From: Aldrovandia affinis
Lineage: Eukaryota; Chordata; Actinopteri; Notacanthiformes; Halosauridae
NCBI GenBank assembly: GCA_029706075.1
Contig: JAINUG010000048.1
Coordinates: 1,916,501-1,980,500, forward strand
Length of the DNA stretch: 64,000 nucleotides
Reading direction: 5' to 3'
In this document: piece after piece, positions 41,559 through 53,750 of the stretch
How positions within the stretch are numbered: position 1 is the stretch's first letter
How the letters are laid out: every line of letters starts with the position of its first letter
Notes under the pieces: generated by a model
Seen by the model: only the letters and a program-made list of their open reading frames with translations
What the model was told of the DNA's origin: nothing
The model's database searches: none
Made by a program: the position numbers and the translations under genes

Positions 41559-42924
41559 TATTTCAACCTATGAAGAGACATTCTCTTGATCCACAATAGA
41601 TATCCAACGTACACTAGTAATATTTATGATGTAAAATGTGCTTCATCAACTGCCAGCTTTGGGAATGTCCAAATATAATTAATCCAGCAGCAATTTACAG
41701 TAAAACTGAAACAAGAGTAGTATCACATCACAAACAAAATTGTCAAATTGTATTATAGCCTGTTTTCTACACTGCCACCACTATCACCACATGACTCTCT
41801 CCCTTCTGTGGAATTGCCTTGGTGTGGTTTGTGCCCTGTAGGTTTCCATATGTGGCCTCTCAGATCAACCCCACTGACCGATTCCAAAATCATATATGAA
41901 AACAGAGAGCCTGCGATCTGAGCATATTGCATTCTGGCAGTGATCTTGTGCCATCATGGCAGCAGTCCCGAGTCAAAGGGTATTACTGCTTTGTGCCAGG
42001 CTTGGCTCTTGGTTTGTTGATCTTCCAGCTCTGCATATGCAGACCCAAATTATGTACTGTAACTTCTATTTCCATGCAGGTTCAGCATTTTGCAAAGTGT
42101 GCATATGAAAATCACAGAAATGTTCCTGATATGAAAGAACAGCACAGTGCTCTATTAGCAGACACAGCGAGGTGGGATGATTTGATTTGACCTTTTTATC
42201 TAAATTCCTTGTCCTTTGAATGAAAAAAAAAACAACGACTCGGGAAAATAACCGTAAAAGACATCCTTTTTTCATAGTTAGAGGTGCTGCCTGCACCATG
42301 CTGCCTTTGTGGGGAGTCACTGGCAGTCAACCTGTCAATATTGAATAGCATGTTTTATTTATTTATCCTCTGACTGCTCTACAGCTGCCACTCACTCTCT
42401 GGATCGGTCTCCATATGAAAAAAAAACTGGGATGTATTTCTGCCACGTGCCATGGGAGAAGAATGTGAGTGGGGTGTCGGCGAGGGGGGTATCCCAGCGT
42501 GTTGTGTGCTGGCATGGCATTCTGCATTCTGTGGCTGTGCCTATGTTCTGTTCAGCGGTGAGCGCCTGTGCTCATCTGAGGGTGGGGTGGAGGCTAGAGG
42601 GTGGGGGTTGGGTAGCTACACAAGCGGCTCTGGACTCTGGCAGATAGAGAGCTCTTTTTATTCAGTCCGAGAGTGGGACCTGCTACTAGCTCAAAGCCAG
42701 GCCATCCAAAAGCCTTTTTACATGATGGCAAATTCAGAAGCCTTTGGAGGGGCAGGCAGGGGCGTGCAAATTATTTTGCAAGGCTCATGATTGGATGGTG
42801 ACCCAGTTGAAACCTGCGACGTTGACAGGGAATAAACTGCTGTGGTAACCGAAGTCAAACTGACTAACTTAATGCAAACTGCTATCATGAAGCCCATTTT
42901 ATTTATTTATTATTTGTTTCAGAT
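41559..42924. other. intronic sequence without recognised features
   Basis: Unique-looking; a small G-rich patch near 42580-42615. No exon or transposon is recognised. Confidence 0.5.
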
Positions 42925-43090
42925 TATTTCCCTGTTTTTGGTGGCCAATTATAGCCTCTATTTATTTCAATTCACCCTCCCCCACGAGCCTGCTGCCCAT
43001 CACTACGGGACAAGCTAATACCCCGAGGCCGGCAATGATGTGCCTCCTCCGAGACGGAACTCGCCCACCTACTTTCTAGGGACACCCTTC
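42925..43090 (-). mobile_element. tRNA-Glu-type SINE body, minus strand, 5'-truncated
   Basis: On the plus strand it shows CCCTGTTTTTGGTGGCCAAT and TGATGTGCCTCCTCCGAGAC. These are counterparts of the reversed tail and body of the SINE at 53070 (gagaaaaacgggg, ccaattgctccc, gcctcctccga). The tRNA-like head is absent. Confidence 0.6.
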
Positions 43091-43654
43091 CGCTCCATTG
43101 AAAAAAACATTGACTTTTAGTTTATACAAATTCAAAACAGCAATATAAATACTGCAACACAACCATATGGGGACTGAAGAAAGAAAACATTCATATGCCT
43201 AATGGCATGATACTTATGCCACGAATGCTTATTTCATTAAAATATTTGTTGTCTTTTTCAGGAGCGCCATGGGAATTCCAGTCTTGCTGCCATGCTTGTA
43301 AAACTTCATAAAAGGAGGCAGTCTGTTTTTTCCTCTTTCTAATGGAGATTCCTGCGTATGCTTAACGGTGGGGTATTTATCATCATTTCTGCCATTACAC
43401 GGAATAAGCATCGATAAAAGAGTAGCAACAAAACTGTACATTGTTCCAGCCAGCCTCGAGGGACATGCCAACTGTAATCCAATGGAAAATCGTGATACTT
43501 GATAATGATATTTTGTGTCTGTCTTTTGTCCAGAAGGTTGCAAAGAGGCAGCTGGTCAGTTGGGGATCTGCTAGATTGATCATAAGAGTGCTATGTGATC
43601 AGCGACCCAATTAAGTCACCTAATATCAATTTGTCCATATGTCCATTAGCCCAG
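43091..43654. other. intronic sequence without recognised features
   Basis: No gene, RNA or repeat is recognised in this stretch. Confidence 0.5.
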
Positions 43655-43700
43655 CTTTTATCCCAGATAAATACAATTATAACAAACTGGGGAGAAAATG
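43655..43700 (+). mobile_element. SINE tail fragment
   Basis: ACAATTATAACAAACTGGGG then AGAAAATGG resembles the 3' end of the tRNA-Glu SINE at 53370-53390 (CTACCAAACTGGGAGAAAAA). Too short for certainty. Confidence 0.35.
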
Positions 43701-43737
43701 GCCATCTCCCTGATCCATAACAGACCTTACTTATTCA

Positions 43738-43925
43738 TGACCAAAAAAACCAACAACTCTGTTTTCTCGGCAGACGGTCATATCGATCTGTGGAACCCAT
43801 TTGCATAGCCTACTTTTGTTAGAATCCATTCTAAGGATGTGATTCATGAGAGCAAGGGTGGTACTCTTGCACCAGGGTTCAAACCTATGACCCTGTAATG
43901 AAAAGCTTGATGTCACATGGAGTGG
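43738..43925 (-). mobile_element. tRNA-derived SINE, minus strand, degraded
   Basis: Minus-strand B-box-like CATAGGTTTGAACCCTGG, then ACCACCCTTGCTCTCATG and a distant GACCGTCTGCCGAGAAAAC tail. The order fits a tRNA-derived SINE but divergence is high. Confidence 0.5.
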
Positions 43926-43952
43926 AGTGCATTTACAGCCATCTATAATAAA

Positions 43953-45018
43953 TCCATATGAGTCACACTATGGGTTCTAGGGCTTCTATATTTACATATT
44001 ATTTATACATTGCATTTAAATCACCTTCCCAAAATGAGTATAACAATAAGCAGAATATACATCCATATGAGTCATACTACAACTCTTGATATACCCATAT
44101 GAGTCACACTAAAGGCTCTAGGGCTTCTGTTTAAAGTCATATGAATCACACTACAGCCTCTAGGGCCTCTATATACCCATATAAGTCACACTAAAGGCTC
44201 TAGGGCTTCTACATATAGTCATATGAATCACAATACAGTCACTAGGGCTACTATGTACCCATATGAATCACACTAAAGGCTTAATGTTTTCTATATACCC
44301 ATATAAATCAAATTATGAGCTCTAGGGCCAGTATATACCCATATAAATCACACTGAAGGCTCTAAGGCTTCTATATATAGTCATATGAATCACAATACAG
44401 TCCCTAGGGCCAGTATATATCCATAAAGTCATACTAAAGGCTCTAGGGTTTCTGTATATAGTCATATGAATCAGTCCCTAGGGCCGCTATGTACCCATAT
44501 GTCATACTAAAGGCTCTAGGGCTTCTGTACCCATATGTCATAGGGCCTCTATATATCCATAAAGTCATAAAGGCTCTAGGGCTTCTGTATATAGTAATAT
44601 GAATCACACTACAGTCCCTAGGGCCTCTATATATCCATAAAGTCATACTAAAGGCTCTAGGGCTTCTTTATATAGTAATATGAATCACACTACAGTCCCT
44701 AGGGCCTCTATATACCCATATCAATCATACTACAGGCTTAAGGCTTTATATATATTCATAAAATCACATTATGAGCTCTAGGGCCTCTATATACCCATAT
44801 AAGTCACACTAAAGGCTTTAGGGCTTCTTTATATCATCATATGAATCACATTACTGGCTCTTGGGCCTCTATGTGCCCATATGAATCACACTATAGGCTT
44901 AAGGTTTTCTATATATACCCATAAAAATCACATTACGAGCTCTATGGATTCTATATACCCATATGAGTCACATTACAGGCTCTAGGGCCTCTAAATACTT
45001 ATGGATCACAGTATAGGC
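43953..45018. repeat. satellite-like tandem array, unit about 40 bp, dimer-structured
   Basis: About 25 imperfect units built on CCATATGAATCACACTA, AAGGCTCTAGGGCTTCT and ATATA. Two unit types often alternate. One has 'aaaggctctagggcttct..tatagtcatatgaatcaca'; the other has 'cagtccctagggcctct..tacccatataagtcaca'. This gives a higher-order repeat of roughly 80 bp. Deleted units occur near 44490-44570, and a 55-base interruption lies near 43995-44050. No coding sense. Confidence 0.93.
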
Positions 45019-45041
45019 AATATTATATGGTTACCAATGAC

Positions 45042-45072
45042 AATATATATACAGTATATATATATATATATA
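45042..45072. repeat. (TA)n microsatellite
   Basis: A TATA run with a CAG interruption, just after the tandem array. Confidence 0.9.
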
Positions 45073-45207
45073 GGCCTATATAAAATAAACCAAAAAACTA
45101 AATGTACATTTTATCACCTGTTTACTTGGTGCATACTGTTTATAAACAATTTAATATTTTAAAAATATATATTTCAAAAAATAATTATATAAAAAGAAAA
45201 TAATAAT
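45073..45207. other. AT-rich spacer
   Basis: Very A/T-rich sequence between the TA repeat and the palindromic element. Nothing is recognised. Confidence 0.5.
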
Positions 45208-47893
45208 GGTAACACTTTATCTGGCATGTCATATATGACATGAAAATGACAGCGTCATTACTATGATATAATCTGCTAAATGGCATACATTATAATATCT
45301 GTCATAGGGTGCCATGTCAATTCAAAACTATGTTATGACATATCTGCAGTTTTTGTCATATTATGACTAGGGGTGTGACGGTAGATGGTATGACGGTATA
45401 CCACGCTATTAAAATATGAAATAGTACTATCATAAACTTCACGTAATACCGTGATAGTAAATCACGTAGTAAAAGCTATTTTCATGAGAGAGAGAAAATA
45501 TTCAAACCATTACCCTACTAAAATGTCTAAATAACCCATATTAAATAGTATAATACCTCTTTAGATGTTCTTCCGTTTTGTTTTGTTTACAACGCAATTG
45601 CGCATGTGCAAACAGCTCCCTCGCATTTACCAATACTGGTAGCTGCCTGCCCAGGGACTACAGATGGAAATTAGCCTCCTTGGCTAACTCTGGCTCATTT
45701 ACAGAAATGTTATCAATGTGCACTGTCCCTATCAAATAAATGAAAATTAATGAAATGATAGGTAGGTGTTATTAGCTAGCTAGCAAGCTACATGGCATAA
45801 ATCTCTGTTTGCAGTCGATTATAAAAATTTATGATTTCCGACGCTGATTCTGATGCGATGCCGAGGTGGTCTGTAATTACGAATTATATCCCCCCAAAAA
45901 GCGAACTCGTTCATCCGTGAACATCATCCTTCACGTTATGCCAGAATGGAAAAACTGAGTAGCTAAATATAGTACTAGATCAGATAAACTGCTAACTGAA
46001 TAAAGCAAAATGTTTCTTAATTTGCAAAGTGAATGATTTAATGATTTAAACATACAATTACAAGGAGTGAACTATATTCAGTTACATTTTTATTTTTCAA
46101 TTAAAATGGTATATAAATCTGCAAAGAGCCATGCACTAAACAGATTGAGCTTTAAACTTTATATGATACTTTTTTATCTTGAAAACGAATACCATGATAT
46201 ACTGAAAAACGTGCTATAGAGTAGTACGATTATCATACACTGAAAATGTTATACCGTCACATCCCTAATTGTGACACAATTGCCATAACAACCTGCATAG
46301 AAGTTTCATGGTGGCAGGGGTGTCATAACAATGCATTCACCTTGATATGAAAATGACTATGTCAATTATTAGTTCAGAGTTATGACACTGACAACTTGCC
46401 AAATAGTGATACCTCATTCAAAAACACCTTGCCATGAGTTTATATTATCTGATATGTTGATTGGGATGAGTTCATCTTGAAATATAGATTACATAGCAAT
46501 GTTTGTTTGCTGTGAAACATACCTTAACCTCTGGAAGAACAGTTATTTTTTTTTCAATTCATCCCTGCAATGACTTTGAAAATACAGATTGAAGTTTCCT
46601 TAAAGACAGTATCATGCCACTGTGTGGATCATGTCGTTATCCAAGCACCACCATTTAAAAACAAATCCACTCAGATGAATGGCCAAATGCCCTTGTTTAA
46701 GATTCAGCACTGTGAATACTGAACAGAAGTGGTATTATGTGTTAAAACCCCTCACTTATCCTACATGTAAAACCAGTCACTTATTCTACATTTTATTTGA
46801 TTTCATTTAATAATTATTACACAGGATGCCAATTATCAATTAAATCACCAAATTATTTGATAGGCAGAGCAATCTGGTGGATGAACTCATGATTCAATTA
46901 AAATTAAGAGCTAGTTTATTTTAAATTAAAACACAAAGACAATGTATTCAATGCAACATTTACAGACGTAGGTTCAACTACCTTAACAAATAATAAATAA
47001 TAATTATTATTATTTGCTAGCCATAAAAATTACACGATACAATAAAAAAAATAGAAAATGGAAGAAAAATATACCAAACCAAGCTTGCTTCTCCCAAGAT
47101 CCACCCAACACACGCAGCCAGAAAACAAAGCAAAAATGAGCACCAGAGTGTGAGGCAGGACAAGATCCCAAGAATGCAAGAAGTATATATTTTTATTTTG
47201 GGTCACTTACATCAAAATCTTTTCTTTTCAAGGTTGCAGTTAAAATTATCCTCTCATAATGGATATTATGGTAATACTAAGTATTGCTAGGTTGGGTATT
47301 GGGAAAGTTTGGTTTATACAGAGATGTTTGTTGAGCTACGTATGTGCGGAAACTAGCTCAGGCGATGAATACCAAGTAGTAATGCCAGCAGTCAGTAGTA
47401 ACACTCCACTTTATCTGATGGTGCCTGACCCATAATTTCAACATAGTGCTTGTAGATAGAATCAAAATTGTAGTATGTGGTATAGTGTATAATGTGTGCT
47501 CCCCCCCACCACACAGAAACACTCACGCACACACACATGCACCTCCCCCCACAGTGTTTTCCTTCAAGTTGCTCCGTGGTCTGTTCCTCTGTTTATCTTA
47601 TAGCCTTATCTGGCTAGAGCCCAGAACCGCCAAATATCCCTGGAGAACCATAAAATGCATAGAGCTATCCCGACAGCACACAGTGTAATAACCTTGAACC
47701 AATTATTGACATAGCCATTATCATATATCATGGTGAATGCAGTGTTATAACACCCCTGCCATAGTGAGCCTTCTATGCAGGTTATTATGTAAATTGTGTC
47801 ATATTATGTTATAACAAGGGTATGTCACCCTATGAAAGGTATTATGTCATGGTAATGACACGTCTTACATACCATGTCAAATGCAATGTTACA
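45208..47893. mobile_element. palindromic (long inverted repeat) DNA element, split by a hAT insertion
   Basis: The left arm is 45208-45367 plus 46276-46379, starting GGTAACACTTTATCTGGCAT. The right arm is 47692-47893, which reverse-complemented starts TGTAACATTGCATTTGACAT. Aligned phrases shared by both arms include CATAGGGTG.CAT, GACACAATT, AACCTGCATAGAAG, GGCAGGGGTGT.ATAACA and GCATTCACC. The arms look about three-quarters identical. The roughly 1.3-kb middle (46380-47691) has no coding capacity; a C-run and CA-rich patch lie near 47502-47550. It resembles the common fish 'GGTAACACTTTA' repeats. The family is not named and no target duplication was found. Two independent opposite copies cannot be excluded. 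Confidence 0.7.
45368..46267. mobile_element. non-autonomous hAT element, 900 bp
   Basis: The terminal inverted repeats are TAGGGGTGTGACGGTA on the left and, read inward, TAGGGATGTGACGGTA on the right, differing at one base. The 8-base flanks ATTATGAC (45360-45367) and ATTGTGAC (46268-46275) form a hAT-type target duplication with one mismatch. Removing the element restores a continuous left arm of the palindromic element that matches its right arm, so the hAT insertion is younger. No transposase reading frame was found inside. Confidence 0.9.
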
Positions 47894-48893
47894 GAAAAAT
47901 AACATAAATACAAAATCATATATATTATAAAAAATCTATAATAATAATAATAATAAATACATAAAATCATAAAACACAAAGACACATAATTTATCTTTAA
48001 AGGGCTTTAAGGGTTCCACACAAGTTGCCACAGAACCTGCCAGATTCTTCAGCTATGCAAATGATCACCCCCATGGTAACAAGTCTCTCTCACCACGATA
48101 CCTCGTGCCAGGACCAGCAGTGATTAGTTGATCCAGCAACTGTCTGTTTGCGAAATCAATTGTAACTGTAACTTCAATTCGCAGTCGGCGATATGATTTT
48201 TTCGATGGGATCCCATAGCACTGAGCTATGTCTCCGTCCTCAGCACGTCAGGGCCACACGCCCTCGCTCTCGATCCTGAGCTCCAGAGGCCTACCTAACA
48301 ACCGGTATGATGCAGTTCCTCACAAAGCGCCTTGCTGCAGGCGGAGGAGTTCAGAAGGGGCCCTTTATCAGCCAAAGCACAATGTGCTTGTGTTGGCAGG
48401 CTGGCACCAGGAGCCCAAAATGCGGCAGCTGAGGAAAATCTGGATAAACTGGAGGGGAGGGAAAATAATGAGGGGGAGACCGTTGTCACAGGAACCTCTG
48501 GGGTTATAATGACTAATGAGAGCAACCAGAAAGCGCTGCAGCCGTTTCAGATGGATACCACCTTTCAAACTCTGATTGGATTTCCACCACCAAGGGGAAG
48601 CAATAGGGGACGTCTCCAGGCTATCTGCTTTGTTAGTGGCTGATATTTTCACATGCTTTCCTGAACAGACTAATCAGAGGATGCTGAGGAGGGTTTTCCA
48701 CACATGAGTACCAAAGGAAAAAAACAAAAAAAACAAAGGAAAAATGTAAATAAGCTAAGACTCAAAGGCATTGAATGCATCCGCGACTGAAATAAAGAAT
48801 AACAGCCCTCTGCGCAAAGATTACAATTTATGTGCACTTTTAAGTAAAAAATCCACCAGCTCCACTCAACCTGATGTATCCACAATTATTGTA
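47894..48893. other. intronic sequence, part CpG-enriched
   Basis: An AAT run lies at about 47939-47956. The stretch at about 48120-48300 has more CpGs than its surroundings (AATTCGCAGTCGGCGATATG, CACGTCAGGGCCACACGCCC). No gene is recognised. Confidence 0.45.
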
Positions 48894-49123
48894 TAGTAGA
48901 ACCTCAGAGATATGAATGCATCGAGAAAGGTGGTCATTTGGAACTCAGAAATGTTCAGAATATACCAATTTTCAGAACTGTAATCATTTGAATTGAAAGC
49001 ATTTCCATTGAATGCTCACTTTTTTGCATCAGTGATACAAAGGAGCTTCATAAGATGCAATTGCTTCATTCGGTTGACCTTTCAGTCTAGAGCTCTAATG
49101 TTTGCATCTCTGAGGTTCTACTG
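48894..49123. mobile_element. pogo/Tigger-like MITE, 230 bp
   Basis: The inverted ends are left TAGTAGAACCTCAGAGATAT and right, read inward, CAGTAGAACCTCAGAGATGC. The 'CAGTAGAACCTC' start is typical of pogo/Tigger-type Tc1/mariner elements. The flanks are TA on the left and TT on the right, so the expected TA duplication has partly decayed. No coding sequence. Confidence 0.8.
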
Positions 49124-51180
49124 TTTATAAGATAAAATTCAAAACCTGCTGTGGTAAATTTGATGAAATATAGGTAGTGCTGCCATATTCGGTGCCAGTT
49201 GAATGGAATACTATGGGAATGAGTAGAATTCACAGAGACATCATTTTTCCTTCCCTATCATAATGGCAATACAAAGCAATATCCTACAACGGAGCAACTC
49301 CTCCTATGAGATTTAGGAAACAATATACTTTTGGTGCTCCGTTTCACCGAGGTCCTCTTTATTATTCTGACTCTCTGACTTCAGACTCTTTTGGGCAATT
49401 TCCAACACAGATTGCCGTGATTCAGGCGACTGAACGCTCCGGGCTCGCGGGGTGGGTCAGCTTGTTTTGTGGCTCTGCAGTCAGGCCATTCAAGAAACAT
49501 ATGCTGCAAACAGCTTCTGCTGCGTCCAGATCGCCGCCTGGTCCATGCCACGCCTGACCGAACATGCCCCAAGTGGTTTAACGTGAAGGATTTCATGGGA
49601 AATTGCACCCTTTCATGGCGCAGTTATAAGCACGGTGCGCTTAATGCGTTTTTTTTGCCATCTGGTGACCTCTGTTCAGCCATTTCTGTTACTGCGCTAG
49701 CTGCTTGGTGAGTGAATGGGTCAGTCGGTCGGACGGTCAGTCATTCAAAGGCACGTCTTTGTTCAGTCACAGCCTAAAATATGAGACAACTGAATTTGCA
49801 CAAAAGAATTGCCCTCCTAAGTACAATTTTCCAAAGACACGATCCACCCCAACCCCTTGAGACGTCTTGCAAATGAACACTCAAAACAAATGTATTTAGC
49901 TGTAGGTGTTTATAAAGCACAGCCATGCATGCCAGAGTGGGTAGGCTCCGTGATCGTGACGCAAAACCTGCGCAGCCTCTCCTGTGAAACCAGCAGATCA
50001 TTCTGGCATGCATGCAGACACCGGTGACGGAAGTAATGTTCTTTTCAGTGCTTTTCTGTGTGTGTCTGCGGTACATCATTCCGGCAATTCACAGCCCGCT
50101 CATGATGATCACTGTGTTGCACTCGTGCACGTGGAGTCCACAAATCAATGTTGTTTCAGCCATAAATGTGCGGTATGTTATGAAATACCGTAGCTATTAT
50201 GTTTGCCCGTAGAGCAGTGGTGCAGATTCCAGCCTGACCATGTGGACTGTCTCGCCTCACCCCATGGAAGCACACCCTCATCATGTGTATCAGTGGTGCT
50301 TTTATTTTTGTGAAACGGCACTCTTATAATGATAGTAAAGGTATGGTTTCTTTCCTGTACACAGCATTTATATGCATGCCCAGGAGAACCTGCTGGAGGA
50401 GCCCAGTGGGACCAGTGCACTGTCAACAACTCCTGGCGATGGAGCCCCACAAGCCCAGGGTTACATATTTCTGACACCCTGACACAAAACTCGAGAAGTA
50501 CTCACACCCTTCACGCCACCGTTGCTGAATACGAGACCACCATATGAAACCAATCACGGTCCAGACACACTATTGATTATTTGACACTGTTTTCAGCTGC
50601 AACATAACAACTTAAGAGACTCCACTCATTTTCAATACGAGCACGGAGAGGGAAACGGGCAAACACAACAGAAACGCATGACTCAATTGAGCCTGAGCTA
50701 TTAATAACGTGCCGAGAGACCTTTCCTCCAAGGGCTTACAGGCCCAGTACTGCCAAGCAGTCAACCTCTCAGGCGTTGCACACACATATCAGCCCTCAAC
50801 CTGCTAATGCTGAAAAATGGACAAAATGGACCAAAATAAAATGGGTGAGAGGCCTGCTATTCATCCATCTCCCGTGGTCCTTCTGGGCCTTCCACAAAAG
50901 GCCCAAGCCCTGCTGGCCACCCCTCCTTTGTCTCCTCTCTCCTTCAGCTCCGGTGGTGATGTAAATTCACCATGGAATGAGCAGGAGCGGGTTTGGTTGG
51001 GGGAACAGTCAGGGATGCTCTCTCACATTTATGAAGCCTATGGAACAGAATCCAGCTCCAAAATAAAGCAGCAGGCAAATGAAGATTTATTTTGGCTGCC
51101 TCACCTACACTGCTCATCCACTGGGGAGCCAGGTCATTAAAAAATATTTCCTTATCTCACGCATGCGTGCGTGCGCATGC

Positions 51181-51213
<33 letters not shown>

Positions 51214-53050
51214 AATATTGACAAATTAATAGAGATACCATTGTGAATGAATGTGGCACAAGAAATAAAAATGAAGATCTCAAAATACTTTCCAGCAATA
51301 AAACCCCCTGGAGGAGACAGAACCTGAGATTCAGCCGTGACCGCGTGCGTGTCTGTGTCTGTAATCGTATTGACGCCTCAGAGAAAGAGATATTGACGAG
51401 ACTCAAGTGAGAGCGTCTCGAGCCATGAGGTGAGAGCTGATTGTGGTCTCGGCTGGGCAGCAGAGAGGACGTGATAATCCCTCCAAATATGTAGTCAGGA
51501 CACTCGTTGGCTCAGAGGGAGGGTGAGGAGAGTGTGGAGAGACAGAGACCTAGAGGCATCAATGATAATCAAACCCAACACAGCACAAAGACACACTTCA
51601 GCCACACTCAAATTTCATGAGTGCCAAGCCAAGTCTGACAGTCAATATGCATCTCTCCGGTTTGAATAACCTTACTTTGTTATTCTTGCAGAAATTGTAC
51701 TTCGCTATTGCTGTCGGTGGTATTGCCGGCCTTAATGGATGATTCTACTGATGACAAAAAAACCTAAACAAACCTGTGGTAGCAGTTGTGGGTTTTTATT
51801 TATTTGGGCTGTTTTCCAGAAAGAATGAAATGACCTTGAAATTTCCAGTCCCATGAATAAAACACTTTTTATCAGTTTTTCCATTATTGTGAGATACCCA
51901 GCGCTCCATTGTTATTCTCTGAGTGTTGTACAGGAGCTAGAAGCTTTGTTGTGTTTTATGGTGGGAGATGAAGATCTGCTTTTCCTTCGACATCAGATTG
52001 CTTCATAACCCTCCCACCACACACACCGATGCCCCAGCTTCACAATGCCATCCACCCCTCCCCCCAATGTGCCACTGTCCTTTCAGCACAGATGCCCTTC
52101 ATTTGCTCTTTCTCTCTCTTTCTCATTGGCTATACCTCCTGGCAGCGAACATTAATTGCAGTAATTTCTAGATCATGTGACTCATTCCTGTCCATAGCAA
52201 GTCCTGTCTCGGCTGATTCCACTCACTAAGCCTTATTATGGCCTTGGGGTTGGTGATGATGCATGCATCCATGGACCTACAATCATGGATTTTGACACAG
52301 AATTATCCTTCCTCCCATAGCACCCTTTCTCCTCCTTGTCAAAAGGAGTTGAGTTGTTGAAAGCAGTGTGTGTCAAACTGTGTCTAATTCAGTGTCAAAA
52401 AATCATAGGAGCCTGTGCAGCACTCTGTTATTTTATTGATGGGGAAGCATCATCCTGGCCATACCCTTTGAAAAACATTAACATGCCCCTTTTTTTTGGT
52501 GTTAGGGAAAAACTTTTGCCAGTGAAATAGATATGCTTCATTGCAAAGGAATATTTGTTAATATGTGTAATATTAGCAAAGATAGATTTCAATTATGTGT
52601 TTTCTGACCAGATTCAGTACTTTCTCTGGACACAAGGCTTACTACTACATCCTCCACTAAATCGCGTCTTTTTCACATTTCTCGATCTTGTGGTGGAAAA
52701 TTCTGCCAAAGGGAGCAGAATGCACATGTTATTTTTATGCCATTTGAATGAAACTAATAGAAACCACAGGGAAAGTGAGCAAACACAAAGGGACAAGCTC
52801 ACATTGCTTTCCCACAGAGGCGATAGCAGACTTTGGCTCACCTCCCTTCAAGGCAGCATACTGAGTGCCAGGGTGTTAAAGCTGTACATATGGGCCTTTG
52901 TGATGTTCCCCACTTTAGCTCAGATAAAACTGAGTCAATACTGTGAAGAGTGCTGTGTTATGGTGGCAGAGTGGGGGGTGGTGTTTGGAGAGCTCCACTC
53001 TTCAGGGGAGTCCTCCAGACTTCTCCCCTTGATCGGGATGCAGCAGCGTC
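49124..53050. other. intronic sequence with a TG microsatellite
   Basis: A TG run lies at about 51182-51210. A modestly CpG-enriched stretch lies at about 49410-49640. A 199-codon plus-strand frame (52555-53154) runs into the next SINE and shows no known domain; it is treated as chance. Confidence 0.5.
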
Positions 53051-53069
53051 AGGATTGCGTGCCTGTGCC

Positions 53070-53398
53070 TCCCGCGTGGTCTAGTGGTTTCAATGTCCGA
53101 CACTGGCCACGGCAACCGGGGTTCGATTCCCCGTCACGCCAGAGTCGGCTCTAGCCGGGAGTGCCCCCGGGCGGCAATTGGCTGTCCGCCCCAGGGAGGG
53201 GGAGGGAAGCCGACACAGTTCGCTGCGCACAGGAGTGGTTCTGGGGTGCCGGAATTACAGTCGGAGGAGGCAGCGCTTCGCCATTGTCACTGCCGGTCAC
53301 AGGGCTATGGCAGCGAACTACGAGGATGGGGATTGAACTAAGCACAGCGGGAGCAATTGGCTACCAAACTGGGAGAAAAACGGGGTAAATTAAAATTT
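53070..53398 (+). mobile_element. tRNA-Glu-derived SINE with intact target duplication
   Basis: The head resembles tRNA-Glu: A-box region TGGTCTAGTGGTT and a perfect T-arm CGGGG-TTCGATT-CCCCG. The acceptor stem does not pair, so it is not a tRNA gene. The body is CpG-rich (GGAGGAGGCAGCG, GGCAATTGGCTGTCC), and the 3' end has CTACCAAACTGGGAGAAAAA. The flanks AGGATTGCGTGCCTGTGCC (53051-53069) and AGGATTGTGTGCCTGTACC (53399-53417) form a 19-base target duplication with two mismatches, which fixes both ends. Confidence 0.92.
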
Positions 53399-53417
53399 AG
53401 GATTGTGTGCCTGTACC

Positions 53418-53544
53418 TGCCATATGGATGGCCAAGGTGGAAAGTCAGAGATGAGGGGAAGAGGGACTATAAAAATATGAACTTGCAGCTGGGATTCACC
53501 ATGGTGTAGCTTTTAGGGTAAAAATATACATCAGGAGAATGTAC
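53418..53544. other. spacer between two SINEs
   Basis: No recognised element. Confidence 0.5.
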
Positions 53545-53750
53545 ACCTTAAGGAACAGTTAAGGAACTGGGCTGGTAGGCAGAGGTCTGCAGGTTTGATT
53601 CCTATGTGTGGTGCTGCCGCTGTACCATTGAGCAAAGTGCTTAACCATGACAGCTTCAATATAAACATAATGTGAAGTATAAATGAATAGCTATAAATAT
53701 GGATATACAATGCAACTTCCCCTTGAAGTGTAAGCAAAGCAAATAAATAA
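53545..53750 (+). mobile_element. tRNA-derived SINE, copy 6
   Basis: B-box-like CAGGTTTGATTCC; body CTGTACCATTGAGCAAAGTG then CTTAACCATG; tail CAACTTCCCCTTGAAGTGTA then AGCAAAGCAAATAAATAA. Same family as 14661. Confidence 0.8.

Noticed and set aside
43953-45018. CRISPR-like array
   Set aside because: Units are contiguous and degenerate, without unique spacers, and the setting is a vertebrate intron.
53070-53141. tRNA-Glu gene
   Set aside because: The A-box and T-arm are good, but the acceptor stem does not pair, and the sequence continues as a 329-bp unit with a target duplication, so it is a SINE head.
52555-53154. 199-codon plus-strand open frame, the longest that is not low-complexity
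   Set aside because: No recognisable domain, no splice signals fitting a gene, no hydrophobic or repeat pattern typical of a known family, and its end runs into the SINE at 53070. A chance frame is the simplest reading.
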